Shown one piece after another: positions 46,254 to 59,335 of a DNA stretch of 64,000 nucleotides (positions are counted from its first letter, which is position 1; every line of letters begins with the position of its first letter). The notes beneath the pieces are model-generated. The model ran no database searches. It had not been told where the DNA came from and worked only from the letters and a program-made list of their open reading frames with translations. Origin of the DNA: Ischnura elegans. Lineage: Eukaryota > Arthropoda > Insecta > Odonata > Coenagrionidae. A program made the translations under genes and the position numbers. The stretch is from assembly GCF_921293095.1 (NCBI RefSeq), contig NC_060249.1:80859907-80923906 (forward strand), read 5' to 3'.

Positions 46254-46924
46254 CTACTGAGAACTAGAGCATGCCGCGCTCCCGGCGCAGTGTCTGCTCA
46301 TCCGGGTACTGCCACCGTGCGATGGTAGTCCAACTACATAAAACTACGAAAATTTTCTCACAACTAGGACGCATGGGCAATATTGGAAGCCACTGGAAAC
46401 TCGAAGGCTATTTTCTTTGGCGTAAATGTCTTTAATAAGATACTTTCCAGAGTGATAGAGGGAGCATGATCTTGGAAAGTTTTGCATTTTACGGTCTGTT
46501 GAAATTATATTATAACAGAGATATTTTATTCCACAGATAAGTGTCGTTAAATGCTCTTTGGCAGGTACCTTTAGCGCAGCGGCGGCTATCCCTGTGAAGC
46601 GTGGAATTCAATCCGCTGAACTCTCAAGGCGTGTAAAGAAAAGATATGGGAGCATGAGGCGGATGACACTCGTTTATTCCAAAACCACGAAGGCCAAGAA
46701 GAGGGTGCTTTCTAGTGATACCTTGACAACATTAACTGTTCCTAGAGAAATGGGAGAATATTCTAAACATAAAAAAAATATTCCAGAGGTTTTTCTCCAG
46801 ATAAACCCCACGGATAGGTATAGAAATTCGATTTTGCCCGAACAATAACGAACTTTCGTAAGTACTAGGTCGAAGTCAAGCTGTCTAAACTTTGAGAAAG
46901 CTCGCAAATTATTTTTATATTTTC
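46254..46924. other. unassigned DNA
   Basis: A frame at 46558-46848 lacks an ATG at its start and shows no recognisable domain. Confidence 0.45.
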
Positions 46925-47010
46925 GTTGATGTTAACGGATGGTGTTCTAACACTTCCCGCCTTACCATTATTGCGGCAGCTTTCAGGATGGTATGGAGAT
47001 GCATTGATAA
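46925..47010 (+). repeat. dispersed repeat E, copy 3
   Basis: Carries ACGGATGGTGTTCTAACACT, TCCCGCC and GGCAGCTTTCAGGATGGTAT followed by GGAGATGCATTG. The most diverged of the three copies. Confidence 0.4.
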
Positions 47011-49489
47011 TTTTTCCTCACTTCTTATCTTTTGGATTATCACTTTCCATTTGCGGTGACAAATTACTGCTGTAAATTCTCGTAGAGAATGGATCGCCCC
47101 CGCACGCCGCACTGAGTACTCGCGGACTTCGCCACCAATCTATAACACTACAACCGGGGAAAGTATCCACCATCAGCCGAGAAATCTATTTGACTATATT
47201 AAATAAAGTTACCAGATGCACTTCGCATCACTAAGTTATCGTTGTGAAAGATAAACTCTCCTCTCCACGCATAGAGTTATAGGAGTACGTTTTTTTATCA
47301 ATGCACCCATTGCAACAAAGTTAGAATTATGTAGCAAAATTTTTTCCTAAATGAAAAATCATTGTTCAATCTCTTATATAGGGTATGAACTGAGAAATGC
47401 CTAAAAACCTAACTGTTTAAAATTTTTGTTAGATGAACCTCACGCTAGAGTCTTTACCCCCGAAATTAAAAAATTGCGCATCCACCACGGTTTCTAAGCT
47501 TAGTGGGCTAAAGCCGAGAAGTGATAACTTGATTATCTGCGATACCCTTATTATCGTTTCTTTCCAATAAACAATGCATTTTAAAATTATCCATCGTATT
47601 TTTGCGTTAAGTTTTCAATTTATGATAGCACAGGGCCAAAAAAACTAAGTTAAAAACTCATCCATGCGCGGCTTTAGCTTCGTCATTCTCTTAAGCCGAT
47701 GCAGCTGGGAGAAAACTGCGCGGAAAAGCGGCTTCTCGAGTTAAGCATCGGGCGGCAGTAGGCGGTGCAATCTTCATTTTGCAACGCAGGGAGGCTGTAT
47801 AGAGGACAGGTAAACTCAAGGAAAGGGGTTAAAAACATCCCAGGTGTTTACTCTTCATTTTTGCCTCATGAGAGCTCAAAGCCCAGGTGTGCTTGCATAC
47901 GCATGTGTACATACGACCGCGCTTTGCATTTCGCGCTGGCATTTCTTTTCTCGGATACCGCTACTTAAGGGTCGAAGTATCTTTGCAAAATATTTTCCGA
48001 GCGTTTCAAAGGTAATGCTTTGCGCATGTTATGAGTGCGACTCGACGAGTCCCACGAGATTCTTTAAAGTGAACGGGTTTTCCAAGAAGGCATAAAATGA
48101 GAGAAACACTGTCATCAACTTCAATGCTTCGCATTCTCAAGCTCTTATTTCCACGATGCACATACTCTTCGCCTATCTTCCTCCGCGAACGCCGCATGTC
48201 AAGGAAATGTGCGTGTCAATTCGGTTGAGTAAAATACCAATAGATTCCAAATTCCTCGTCCCACGAAACAAATCATTCACTATCTAGCATTAAAAAAAAT
48301 ATACCTGGAGCCATTTAGTACATTTAAATCATGCTCTTAAACAACTATAAAACGATGTAGATACCGTGCGGGTTTTCTATCAAATGAGGAAGGAATAAAA
48401 ATAAAACTGGTAAAGGTAAAGACGATAAACAACAGCAAAGTAGAAAAAGTGTTGAGTTCGAGAATGATGATCATACTAGCAGACATTTAATAATGAGGGT
48501 AATTAATTTCTTGAAATACTGCAATGCCTGATTGATACATTCCTTTTAAAGCAAAATTAACACATTTAATAATTGAATCACTAAAACCTATCACGGTAAT
48601 CATCAAACGTGGTTACCTGAACATTACGGGATAGTTCCAAGGTTTTGTGACCATGTACCACTGATTTCATGGTAATTAAAACGAATATACAGCTATATTA
48701 TCGACACTAGTGAACAACTGATAATTTTGCATTACGAATGTGAAAATAATTGCTATTCTTGGCGTATCAATTAAATTCTCGTTCTGACGGTATTCGGAGA
48801 AACCAAGAATTTCCGCATTATTTTCACCTGAATCTGATTATCGACTAGGCCGTTTTAAAAATTCATTTCTTAGATAAACGTTCAATAAGAACCAATCGGG
48901 TTTCCAAAACCAGGAGACAAGTGATGCAGCATTAGGCACATACTTTTTGTAGTCTACTGCGTCATGGGCATTTTATTAAGAAGAATTTTTAACATTTAAG
49001 AATAAAATAATATTTAAATTTCAAAACTTCTTAGGGACAATCTTTTTAAGTAGAGGCAAAAGAGAGCCCTTAATAAATGCTCCTAAAAAAGATATCCTAC
49101 GATATTAAGTGGAGGAAAATCAAAAATGAAGATCTCCAAAGATCGAGAAGATCTCCAAAATGGAGATATCCAAAATCTTTGCTACTACGCCTGCATGTCA
49201 GTTAATAAGCGATGACTTCAATTTTGATAAGCCCATTTTTTACGAAGTGAAAATTCATTATAGATGCTGGAAAAGCTAACAGTGGTATTGCTAAAAATTC
49301 AAATCCTTTTCACAATAAAAATAATCCTCAATAGAAGAGTACAATGGAACTTCGCGCACTCGAAGTATCGGTAACTTAAAGGAGGCCTATTTCGCATTGC
49401 TTGGGCAATATCCACCGTATAATTAATTACTCTATTCATCGTGGTGGGTGAAAAGAGGGAACTTCGAGGACGTAGAATCCGAGGACCTT
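47011..49489. other. unassigned AT-rich DNA
   Basis: No feature recognised apart from small local repeats of AGATCTCCAAA near 49125-49170. Confidence 0.5.
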
Positions 49490-49681
49490 AATGAAGTGAA
49501 TACTAAGCGAAGTGGGGTTGCTTGAAACCGTGTAAAAGAGGAGCATGTTGTGCAAGAGGAAAAAGGTAGAGGGATAGAATGGGATTTATTGATAGAAGAG
49601 AACAGGCAGCATTGCGACAAGGAAGAAGTTCTACGTGAGAAAGAGGATAGGCCGCGAGTAATTGCAATGTGCACCATGTAA
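49490..49681 (+). pseudogene. LINE ORF C-terminal remnant
   Basis: A plus frame reads NEVNTKRSGVA, a TGA, then NRVKEEHVVQEEKGRGIEWD, LLIEENRQHCDKEEVLREKE and DRPRVIAMCTM before TAA. It resembles the post-RT tail of arthropod LINEs (NEEV-LKRVG..., EGKRGRGRKRMGFID, AEDRExWR...MCTMDLP). One internal stop only; identification rests on spaced similarities. Confidence 0.45.
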
Positions 49682-50178
49682 GCGTATCTTAACCAGTAGA
49701 ATACCTCTAATAAGAAATAAATAAAATATAATGATAAAAACGGGCAATTAGATCGATTCGGGAGTCTAAACAAAAAATAAGTAAGATCTATTGCTTCCAG
49801 AAATTACGAAATGTTAGCGCTTTCACAAGCAAATTGGATTAAAGTTGAAAGCTAGGAATTCCAAAGGAAAGAAAAACGAAGATTAGGGAAATAAGCTAAA
49901 CATAATAAATTGTGACAATAATTTTTCTCTACCAGATATCATGACATTATGACACGATTTCAATATTTTGTTTCACAAATTTATTCCCGACGGTAAAATC
50001 CGATGGATATGTCAGACCAGCTAATATTGTCATTGGCAAACACCCGAACAGCTTGCAAATGAAAAAAATAGGTTCAAACAGGCAGATGGACACAATGACA
50101 CTTGGAAGACTCGAATTATCGACCACAATAAAACAGTTGACCACTTATATTTCAAATATCTTCGGCGATATCCATTGG

Positions 50179-50220
50179 CATGATTAAATTCCTCATGATA
50201 TCAGGAGGAATTTAATCATG
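50179..50220. repeat. perfect hairpin, 16 bp arms
   Basis: CATGATTAAATTCCTC and GAGGAATTTAATCATG flank a 10 nt loop (ATGATATCAG). Confidence 0.95.
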
Positions 50221-50329
50221 TATTAATATAATATATAATAACGGAATGAAATACCAAATTTTTAGTCTCACACAATAAGCAGTAATAGGTAAGAGACTCG
50301 CTCATACCCATCGCCACGGAATTTAAGCT

Positions 50330-50560
50330 GTGGCAACTCGATATCCGAGTGTGGTGAGGTAAGATTGAGGAGGGAAATGAGCGTGGATGGGCGAGGCTAC
50401 AGCCGTGGGAGCGGACGTGAGATACGCCGAACGGGTAGTCGGCGAGGATGGCCGGCGATGCGATGGGAATAGCCAGGCTGTGAGAAGGGAAGACCAACCG
50501 CAAGGTGACGTGGCGGGCATATCGCCACAGAGAAATAAAAAGAAAACGATGGACGCTCTA
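50330..50560. other. GC- and CpG-rich patch
   Basis: Raised GC and CpG with several overlapping open frames on both strands; no known motif. Confidence 0.3.
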
Positions 50561-52329
50561 AAAGACGCTTAACAACTTTCTTCGCGCACACGGTATAAAT
50601 AGTGTGAAAAGAAAGTCACGGAAAAAATTCTACTCCACCTGCGCCGGTGAGCAGTAAAAGATGTCCTTTCAAAAGGCCACACGATGATGCTCTCTGAACG
50701 GAGTTCTTCAAATAAACGAAAAAAAAGACAGGTGGATGGATGGAGTTGACTCCTTTGTGTAGACATATCACCGTCGCACCTGTTGTAGAAAAATATGCAG
50801 TTGACTCAATATGGCCTTTATGGACTGGAGAAGAAAAAAAATCAAGGTCTGGATATAATGGTAGGGAGATATTCCACGTCAAAGACTACTGTATTGTGAA
50901 ATACGAAAACCGCAAAACCTCAAAGCGACTAATCTTCTATATTTCTCGTTAGTTAATTTGTTTTTAACCTTGGAGTTTCAGCTCCAGTTGGCCACATGTA
51001 TTGTAAATCATTGTCGGTGGATTCCCATTTACGGCAGGGAAATTACATTTACCGCCAATTAGCTAACTTCGTCCAGGAACGCCTTCAAGTATGAATCGAA
51101 ACAGAAAATTTCTGATTATGAAATGCGGTCTAATTCGGATAAATAATTTTATTTTGCCATTCAAATACAACTTTTTTATTACTTCATATTACATAGAATA
51201 CATGCAAATTTTTCGGATGGACATACCTTAATACTTACGCGTTGAAATTAAAATTCACGTCTTATTCTAAGCTCTCCCAAGATGTCCAATAAATCGTGTT
51301 TTTAGGATTCTTTCTGGCAATTAATACAACTCATTTTTGGCTTCGGAGAGTACAAATCTATCCTATACGGTAGCTTGCGATGTAATTGACAATGAATAGA
51401 AATAATATCGAGCGGTGCATTTTTTTAAATTTTTCATGTTATACCTACGTAAGAAATAGAGAAAAAAGGAATTTCCCCACCATAGCTAGCAATTAATGCT
51501 AATGTTCTACGTAAAAATATTTATACAAATAACGATTCAAAGTCTAAAAAACGTCCATCAAAAAGAATCGGTTTAGGATGTCCAGAATGCCCATTTAAGG
51601 GTGAAAAACACTCGCACTGTACCATAGGTTTATTTCCCTATATGAAAACATTACTCTTTCTTGTGTTTACCAAAATTTGGTGCGACAGCAATTATACGGT
51701 GATATTTCTTCAGATTTTATTTTTCTATAAATTCCTTTGAATTACCTCTATCTGTGCTATTAAATTGCCGCTAAATTTCTGCATTTAAGTCCCTTTCTCA
51801 TATCGAACTTATCAGCAGGCAGGCGCTGATTGCGCAGTACTCACAGCCGCCAGTGTGAGAGCAGGCCGTCCTATACGCGGAAAATGTCACCAACCCCGCC
51901 ACTCTTCCAGAGGGACTTCATATAAATATTAGATTTTCATTTCACTAGACGATAAGATACTTATAAGACTAGCACCTATCAAAAAAGCAACTCTCCCTGA
52001 AGGTTTAAGCCAGGAATATCTAAAATAAAAATATTGTTTTTATTTTTATCCAAAGTTATTCATCCAAGCGTTGAGAACCGGAAATGTTGACAACTTGCCA
52101 TGATTTCAGAGGGTAAAATGAGACTCTCTTATGGGCTTCCTTCATGAGTAGAAGTTATGAATAAAGAGGAGTCGAATTCGGCACGAACCACTCACGGTTT
52201 GAACCATCATGCCTGATAAACTTTTGTGATTCCAGCCCCATTACATCCGAGCCGGCTTTGGAGTCCAAATAATGACTCTGACTGAGCACAAAAACTAGCT
52301 AAGCTCATTTAATATGTTTCCTTTACATT
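50561..52329. other. unassigned DNA
   Basis: No recognisable feature; one overlapping set of short frames near 50570-50950. Confidence 0.45.
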
Positions 52330-52960
52330 CTCTTGCTTCTCATCCCTTCCGCTCCGCCTCCCTTCCTTCCTCTTTCGTCTCTTTCATCCCCGCTCGGTTG
52401 GAAAAATCTTCATCGGGACCCCCTCCTCACCTTGACGCAGCTGTGCGGCCTTGTCCAGAGCTACACTGACTTTTACACGTCCCCCTTTCCATCCAAAACA
52501 ACGGCGTCAATCCCCTTTCCTTGCTCCCTACCCGCATAACCTTCTCCCTCCTCCCCAACCGCCTCATCTCCCGCAACCAAACCACCCATCAATGCCAGAC
52601 CACTTCTTAAAACATCTCTCCTCGCATCCAACCACCCACCCCGCCCCCTCTATCCCGGGCGAACAAGTGAAGCATTTTATTTTTCGCAGACGCAATCTGG
52701 GTTGACCAGGTGGGAGACTTCAAGGAATGTTTTGCACGTGGAAGTGTCTCTCGATGTTAAGAAGTGGTGAGGGGGAGGGTTGGGGAGTCGCGGGAGGAGG
52801 GAAGGAAGACTTTGAGAGACTGTTGGGGGAGGGAAAGGTTTCGAGATGTTGGGAGTGGATTGGTGGGAGAGGTTGTGGAAGGCTTAGGGAGAATGTGCAT
52901 GGAGAGAAAGAAAGAGGGAGTTCAGCATCTCTCACATCTTCCTCTCACTACCTTTCTATC
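52330..52960. repeat. pyrimidine-rich block facing a purine-rich block
   Basis: About 52330-52640 is C/T-rich and about 52745-52920 is G/A-rich. A local inverted match (CCACTTCTTAAAACATC against GATGTTAAGAAGTGG) and CTCCCTCCTCCCCAACC-type runs suggest the two halves derive from an inverted repeat. Frames here are open because of composition. Confidence 0.5.
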
Positions 52961-53696
52961 TCTCCCTTACCATTTTAAAAGCTTCTCTCTTCTCTCAATC
53001 CCCCGATTTCACATGCCTGCTATCTATTGGAATTTTCGTTCCTTTGCCGGATTCGATCCACTCTGTGTCGTTAACCTGAAGGAGCGAGCTCAAGGATCGG
53101 TGCCTTTCGTTCTCATGATACTCCATCAATTCAAATGTGAATGCAAAATTTAAGCCTAAGTCAATAACATTATCGGGACCATTAAATCCTAAACCGCCCC
53201 TCCATTAATGTTCCTTGCTTCTCAGGTTTCCGCGGAATGAATGATATTCATCAACTTTTCAGGTACCCACATTCCCACGTATCCACATTCAGGAAAAAAT
53301 GTGTACATGAATTTATATTGGTACATATATTTTTTTTTCCTTTTATCGCATTTACACATATTGAACCTTGTTGTTATAAATTTTAGATCTTTGCTAATTA
53401 ATTTTCCTGTACTGAAATATAATTGTAAAATATCTCATTGGTCAGAAATATCCACTATAGTAAACGAAATGAATAAATAAAATTCCGGAAAATAAGGCAG
53501 GGGAAGTCCAATTTTTTTATTGTCAGCCGATGAGGTACGATTGGGAGGGACCACATTTTGGAATTTTCATGAAAATGTATATTTCTTTTTGTTTCTCGGT
53601 ATTTGACATGAAGACGCCCACGCCTGGAGGACCTCTGGCGAAACTGTTCATCCATAACCATAAACTTTTATCATCACTGATCAAATATCCTAAAAT

Positions 53697-54180
53697 TGGT
53701 TTGATGCAGCTCTACACTTAAATCTCTTATCAGCTAACCTTTTCTCACCAACGTATTTCTTTTCAAACCCTTCTTTGCCTGTTCCATGTGCATTGTTCGA
53801 GGTCCCTCGATGATTGTCTTCATCAGGCCATAATGTCCTAAAAAACGGCCTATAAGGTTGCTCCTTTTTCTTATCAAGGTTTTCATGAGGCTTCTATCTT
53901 CTCTCCTACTCTTCTTCGGACTTTCTCATTACTACCCCGGTAGACCCATTTAATTCTCATCATTCTTCTTTAGTACCATTTTTCGAAGGTCTTCACCCTT
54001 GATTTCTCCACTGCTGTCATTTTCTATGCCTCAATTCCGTAGAGAAGCATACACCAAATTAAGGTCTGATAAACTGTTTCCTTAGTTCAGCCTTAAATTT
54101 CTTTATTGCTGCAAGTAGATCTTTCTTTTGGTGGAATACTCTCTTTGCCCGTGATATTCTATTGGTAATGCGAAACTGTT
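53697..54180 (-). pseudogene. LINE 3' half remnant, minus strand
   Basis: The longest copy of the GRPRTKY-type LINE. On the minus strand the order is WCMLLYGIEA (RT thumb side), WY*RRMMRIKWVYRGSNE, KVRRRVGEKIEAS, PFFRTLWPDEDNHRGTSN, then KKYVGEKRLADKRFKCRAAS-NQF and stop. These correspond to the 'LYGSETW...MWCWRRM.RISW.D..NEEVLRRVGEKRSLL...IGHFLRHDGLMKTIVEG' region, followed by the shared C-terminus. Several stops and frameshifts. It is at least 480 bp long and 5'-truncated. Confidence 0.75.
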
Positions 54181-54736
54181 GTCAATGGCAATATTGGACG
54201 CGGTGAACCGAAAAGAAAATGGAAAATTATGCTCCTCAAACAATTATGCTAAAATGCCTTGAACTTCCATAAAAAAACAGTCATCATAAAAAATGAGGTT
54301 TCCAAACATGAAACCTTAATTACTAAGGATAATATTGCTTAAGTTTCTCTCGACTCATTGAAATGCTTCAAATCGAAAAGTGAAATTTAAAATTAGAAAA
54401 GATTTATATTTAAAAAATCATGGATACAGTTTACAGATGCCTTCTATCAACACAGCCGACAACTATTTATGCGCATGAAACTACTTAATGAACGGGAGGT
54501 TTTCATTTCCAGCATTATGCATTTTGACAAAATTTTGACATTTAAAAGAACAAATAAGTAATATATGCTTCGGAGTTAATTAGGTAAGAGCCTGATACCA
54601 AAAATGCTGCAAATAAATGGCCAACATTCTGCAAAGGTGCCCTGAATTAGATCTTAACATCGATGAAAGTAATTTATGAAATCAAAACTTATTTTTACGG
54701 AATATACATATATCCCATATCCACATAGAGGAATGT

Positions 54737-54897
54737 CGCCTCGGTAGCTTAACTGGCTAAATCACTCGACCGGAAATCGAGGGATCCGGGTTTGAATCCG
54801 GGTCAAAGCGAATGATTTTTTCTCTGTGGATTTTCGCACAAGTTGAGCACTGCAGGTGACTCCAGTAAAGTTATCACCGTGGCTAGTCCCGGTATAT
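54737..54897 (+). mobile_element. tRNA-derived SINE
   Basis: The head has an A box TAGCTTAACTGG, an anticodon-like hairpin CTCGA-CCGGAAA-TCGAG, and a B box GGTTTGAATCC within CCGGGTTTGAATCCGGG. The acceptor stem is only partly complementary (TCGC/GCGA). The body continues with TCTGTGGATTTTCGCACAA, GGTGACTCCAGTAAAGTTAT and GGCTAGTCCCGGTATA, then an A6 run. This is a SINE rather than a tRNA gene. The open minus frame over 54883-55221 runs only into its 3' end. Confidence 0.75.
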
Positions 54898-55076
54898 CAA
54901 AAAAGGAATTTTCTTATAATTATTCATTCTAAATGACACTTTCGTAAAGTTTAATCTAGTTACACCTGCATCTAGATCCTTCTCGTTACTCAAGTGGATT
55001 CGTTCCGAAGGAACAATTCCACCCAATTCTTGTATCCCGCCCAATATTCGAGAACATGCTTGCCTGAAAAAATTAG

Positions 55077-55445
55077 GCAAGTTCACTTCCAGCGTGGACA
55101 TTATCTTTAAAAAGTTTAAAACTCGACAAAGTTTCCAAGCTTCTGGCTTATACTCATCGCATGCGTTATGTGCATTTGTCCTTGTTTGCTTTAAAAGAAA
55201 TCTGGATCGTACGCAAGGCATTATCTCTCAATATATGATGCTGATCGTGTGGTTTATAGGGTTTATCACCGAGACTGGTTGCAAATAATTTTCAATTTTG
55301 AAAAGAGGCCAGCTGAAGAAGGCACACGGATTGGGAAAGGCCAAGTGTTTTTCACAAAAACACTTCAATGTTTTTGCGAATTTTTTTTCTCAGTAAGACG
55401 TTATTCTTGAGTGAAATATGACCACCCCTATGATAAATGACTCTT
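55077..55445 (+). repeat. inverted end G, left arm
   Basis: Matches the reverse complement of 57460-57792 with a few differences. Shared blocks include AGCTTCTGGCTTATACTCAT, CGCATGCGTTATGTGCAT, ATCTGGATCGTACGCAAGGC, TATAGGGTTTATCACCGAGA, CTGGTTGCAAATAATTTTCA and AGGCCAAGTG. Arms point inward, so with the right arm it could bound a ~2.7 kb element. Confidence 0.85.
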
Positions 55446-57239
55446 CCTAATTGAAAATAACAAGCGCTTCCCAGAAATTCCGTTTGACAGAACATCATTC
55501 ATTCTGCATTAACTCAACCTCGAAGATATTTTGTCATGCTCCGAAAGCTCTAGACCATACAGCGAGTAAGTACTAATTCACATCGGCAGTAAAGAAGTTT
55601 CGTTTTCGAATCAGAAAATACTTGAAGGGTAAACCTTGAATGGCTACGATAGGATTCACACAATAATGATTGCTAGATGCTTTTATTGATTGGATAACAT
55701 TTACACATCCATGCATGCAAGAAAAAACTATGTCATTGATAAACGATTTCAGCCAACATAATCATCAATGCGAGCACTATCGTGTATCATATAATAATAA
55801 GGTTTAAAAAATATTCCAGTGAGCATAAAATGAAATTCTATGAGGTAAGGCCTTTTTTTTTACTACAAATTATGGATTTTCGACCACAAAAATGAAATAA
55901 AAGCCATGAAAACCTCTGTGACTTGGTTATGGGCGTTAGTCTTTGGGTCAAAGCTTAAAATGAAAGAAATTTGGATTGAAAATGGTTATTATTAAACTTT
56001 TATAATGGTTGTGTTTTATTCCTATATCCATTGGTATTGTTCGACGGATTTTTTTATGTGTCGACTAACTATGCAACAAAATTGTCATGAAAGCATTTTT
56101 CACTCTTTCGAAACATTTGCCTTTAATCCTTCATTTCATGTCAAATTTAGCGATTTTTCATATGAAACGTTACATATTACGTCTAATTACATGGTGCTTA
56201 TGTATTTTTTAGAAATTACGAAATAAAAGTCATGGTCTTAGGCAGGGTGTGTCGATTTAAGCAAGAAGAGCTAGCATTAACGAAGTGATGTGGCAGCTTG
56301 CATTAGGGCTTGGTGGTTCGGTCGATAAACATGGCCGGGAGCGTAATCAACGGGACAGCATGCTTTCTTAAGTGTGACAGGGGAGAGCGAAAGAAAAACA
56401 TCGAGAAGTGCGAGGAGACTGGGACGGAAGGTAAGAAGACAAAGAGGAGCGAGGCGAAAGTGCAGGGGAGTCGGAGGAGCAGGGCGGTGTAAGGCAGTTT
56501 GGGAGTGGTAGGCATGCGAAAATGGGGAGGGAGGAAAAGATGCCTTTAAAATTGTTAGAGACGAGAAGTAAGGGAGAGGATGATGTGTGATACAGAATGC
56601 ATTCTATAGCCTCTCTATTAGAAATGGAATGATCTATATAAACCAAACGAGCAACGCCATGAATAGGGTAGTTTCCTTCATCAAAGAAAACGAAAGGCAT
56701 TGATTGCGATTCGTTACCCACCATTAGTGTATTCATAATACACAAATTATTTCGTTTTTGAAATACCGGTTTTGACGAATGGCAAGGGTCAAATTTTATC
56801 CTCATTTAAAAAGGCCAGATTGGCGCCCATGCGATTCCACTCCACGTGACGTCACAGGGACCTAGTTTCTACACGAGAGGATATGAGTTATACATCGTCT
56901 GAGGTTACCAATGCATGCATGAGGCACAGAGCTCAGGGAAACATGTCTTAATAATCACCATATTAAAACTGGCTTAGGTCGGAAAGTTTTCTTCGTTTGA
57001 TAAGGTATTAATAAACCTTTTTTAAGCCAAGCGCTACCAGCCAGCAAGGTACTCAGCTACCCGCTAGCATCCTGCGTCCTATCAGCGCTCAGAGCCTCGA
57101 TCAAGGTCACCTCACAAGGCGGGAGGGGGAACCAGAAATGCGTCGCACGGACTTTTTCCCATCATTCCTACTTACGCGTCGCGTTTTCGCGCGCTTGAAA
57201 ATTTTCACTTTTCATTTAATCGCGAAAAATAGATATCGT
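55446..57239. other. interior between the G arms
   Basis: About 1.8 kb with no transposase-like frame recognised. There is a purine-rich stretch near 56380-56530 and a TGACGTCA motif at 56847-56854 in CACGTGACGTCACAGG. Confidence 0.45.
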
Positions 57240-57450
57240 CATTTAAAAATCTAAAAGCGTGAAATACGTACTCCAGGAGTAATAATCTTTCGATTTAGGC
57301 AATAAAAAAATAATAGGAAACCACCCTATTGAGAGATTATGCCTTGCATAATTATCTAGATATATTTTGAATGTTAACAAGGAAAAACACAAACTACACA
57401 GGCGATGAGAATAAACCAATGGCTGGAAATCAGTAGACGACATTTATCAC
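57240..57450 (-). repeat. diverged extra unit of repeat G
   Basis: Read on the minus strand it resembles the arm: CAGCCATTGGTTTATTCTCA-TCGCCTG, TTTCCTTGTTAACATT and TATGCAAGGCATAATCTCTC. So the right side carries two units of G while the left carries one. Confidence 0.6.
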
Positions 57451-57459
57451 AAGATACGT

Positions 57460-57792
57460 CATATTTCACTTAAAGATAACGATTTTCTGAGAGTAAAAGT
57501 TATCAAAAAACACTGAAGTGTTTTTATGAAAAGCACTTGGCCTTTCGCAATTCGAGTGTCCTCTTTTAAATTTTGAAAATTATTTGCAACCAGTCTCGGT
57601 GATAAACCCTATAAACCGCACGATCAACGTCATGTATTGAGAGATAATGCCTTGCGTACGATCCAGATGTCTTTTAAAGCAAACAAGGAAACATGCACAT
57701 AACGCATGCGATGAGTATAAGCCAGAAGCTGGAAAACTTTTTCAAGTTTTAAATTTTTAAAGATAATTTCCATGCTGAAATTGAATTTGAAC
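57460..57792 (-). repeat. inverted end G, right arm
   Basis: Reverse complement of 55077-55445; see that entry. Contains GATGAGTATAAGCCAGAAGC and GCCTTGCGTACGATCCAGAT on the plus strand. Confidence 0.85.
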
Positions 57793-59335
57793 GACTTTTT
57801 TCTTGTAAAAATGTCCTCATATATTTAGGGGGATATACAAGGACTGCTTTTCAAGTATAAAATAAAGGGTTTGAGCAATATTAAAATTGACTTAGCGACA
57901 ATTTTAACAAATAGGGTTTTTACTTCTCGACTTGCGTCTGATCAAGTCTTTAACCCATCCTCCACGAAATAGCTTGATGCGTTTGAATAAAATAAAAATT
58001 TAGGATATTATACCGACGAAAATGATGCTGGCCTGGACTCAAAACAAAATCCCCATGTCCCTGCTCAATTAGTATACATTTCACTTAATAAGGAATCGGA
58101 ACACCCTTTGTCGAGAACAAGAATCGGCGAATTAATTTACTGCAATGGAATTTCGTCTTTCCGCTGAACTTCCGAGTGGCTCTAATAAGGAACATCGATG
58201 GCAAGTTCGCAGTGATAGCTACAATAAGAAGAGATATCGATTCTGATGCATACAGAAGCTTTGATTTCCACTAATATACTGATTGTTAATCCCTCTTAAA
58301 GCGAAAAGGACGAAGATAATGTATTACGTTATTACAATACGACTACGTCTTTCCCTGAATTGGGAATCAGGAGTGATACAATTCAGCCAAAAAGCATCTA
58401 CAAACGTTTACGAGTTTCCACTTTTAAAAATACCTTACTTCCTTTCTACATGAGTCGTTTTCACTAAAAATTATCTTCCAGCAGCTTTTAACTATATATT
58501 TCTTATACCTGCCTTCATATGTATTCCTCACCGACGACTAATTACGTTTTTCCCAGTAGCTGCACGTATTCTATTCAACGTATGAAAATATTTAGCTTTA
58601 GTCCAATCGGTAACAATAAAAATGATACATGATAAAATTCTAATAAAGGAATAAAACCATTGATTTGTTTAAAAAAATAGGAGAATAAAAATATCTCACA
58701 ACCTTACCGAAAAAGGTTTCTGTCAATCAATCAATAAGCATTCTTCATTAAGAGTCTGCTCCAATGGATAAAAAACGTAAATACTTCTTGAAGACGTCCT
58801 TGAAAGCCAATCTAAACTGCCTTATCTACGCGATATTTTCAGGATGACATAGCAAAGGTGCTGGTAAAAGTGAGAAATAAAATATTTTTATACCTTATCT
58901 TCATCTCCTCAATGATTGAGGGTGGGAGACTTGATCAAATATTTCACGAACAGTTAGGTCAGTGCATACAAATACTTTTCTCTAGAAAAAGTAAACAAGA
59001 TGAGAATACAGGCAAGTTGATTGAGGAGAAAAATATTTACACTGCAATGCGAGATATAATATATCTGAAAGAAACACAGAGATGGGAATCTGGAGTCAAT
59101 CAATCGGTGCAATCAGTTTCAGGCTGCTCAAGAGGAGGAAATAAACACTGCTAAGGTTCCCCGTCACCGACTGAGGAGTTTTACACCTATAGATACAGAG
59201 TGAATGTTGTATCAAATACTGGATACAAAGAAAAATGCATGAGAATAGAATATAATATGCTAAAAAGGAAGTATAAAAGCGTCAACAAATAATAAGTGTA
59301 GAATCGCCACGAGCTCTATTCAAATTACTATGAAG
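57793..59335. other. unassigned AT-rich DNA
   Basis: A 98-codon frame at 58858-59154 has no recognisable domain; nothing else noted. Confidence 0.45.

Noticed and set aside
46558..46848. 96-codon plus-strand frame
   Set aside because: It does not start with ATG, and no domain was seen. It may be part of a larger repeat.
47725..47770. GTTAAGCATCGGGCGGC resembles a piece of 5S rRNA box A / 5S-derived SINE
   Set aside because: Only about 16 bases match and the rest of the 5S structure is missing.
54737..54815. Candidate tRNA gene
   Set aside because: A and B boxes are good but the acceptor stem does not close and the T stem has a mismatch. A SINE body and A-run follow, so it is a SINE.
56847..56854. 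CACGTGACGTCAC as a functional E-box/CRE promoter element
   Set aside because: A good motif match, but no gene start or conserved context is visible nearby, so it is not listed as a regulatory feature.
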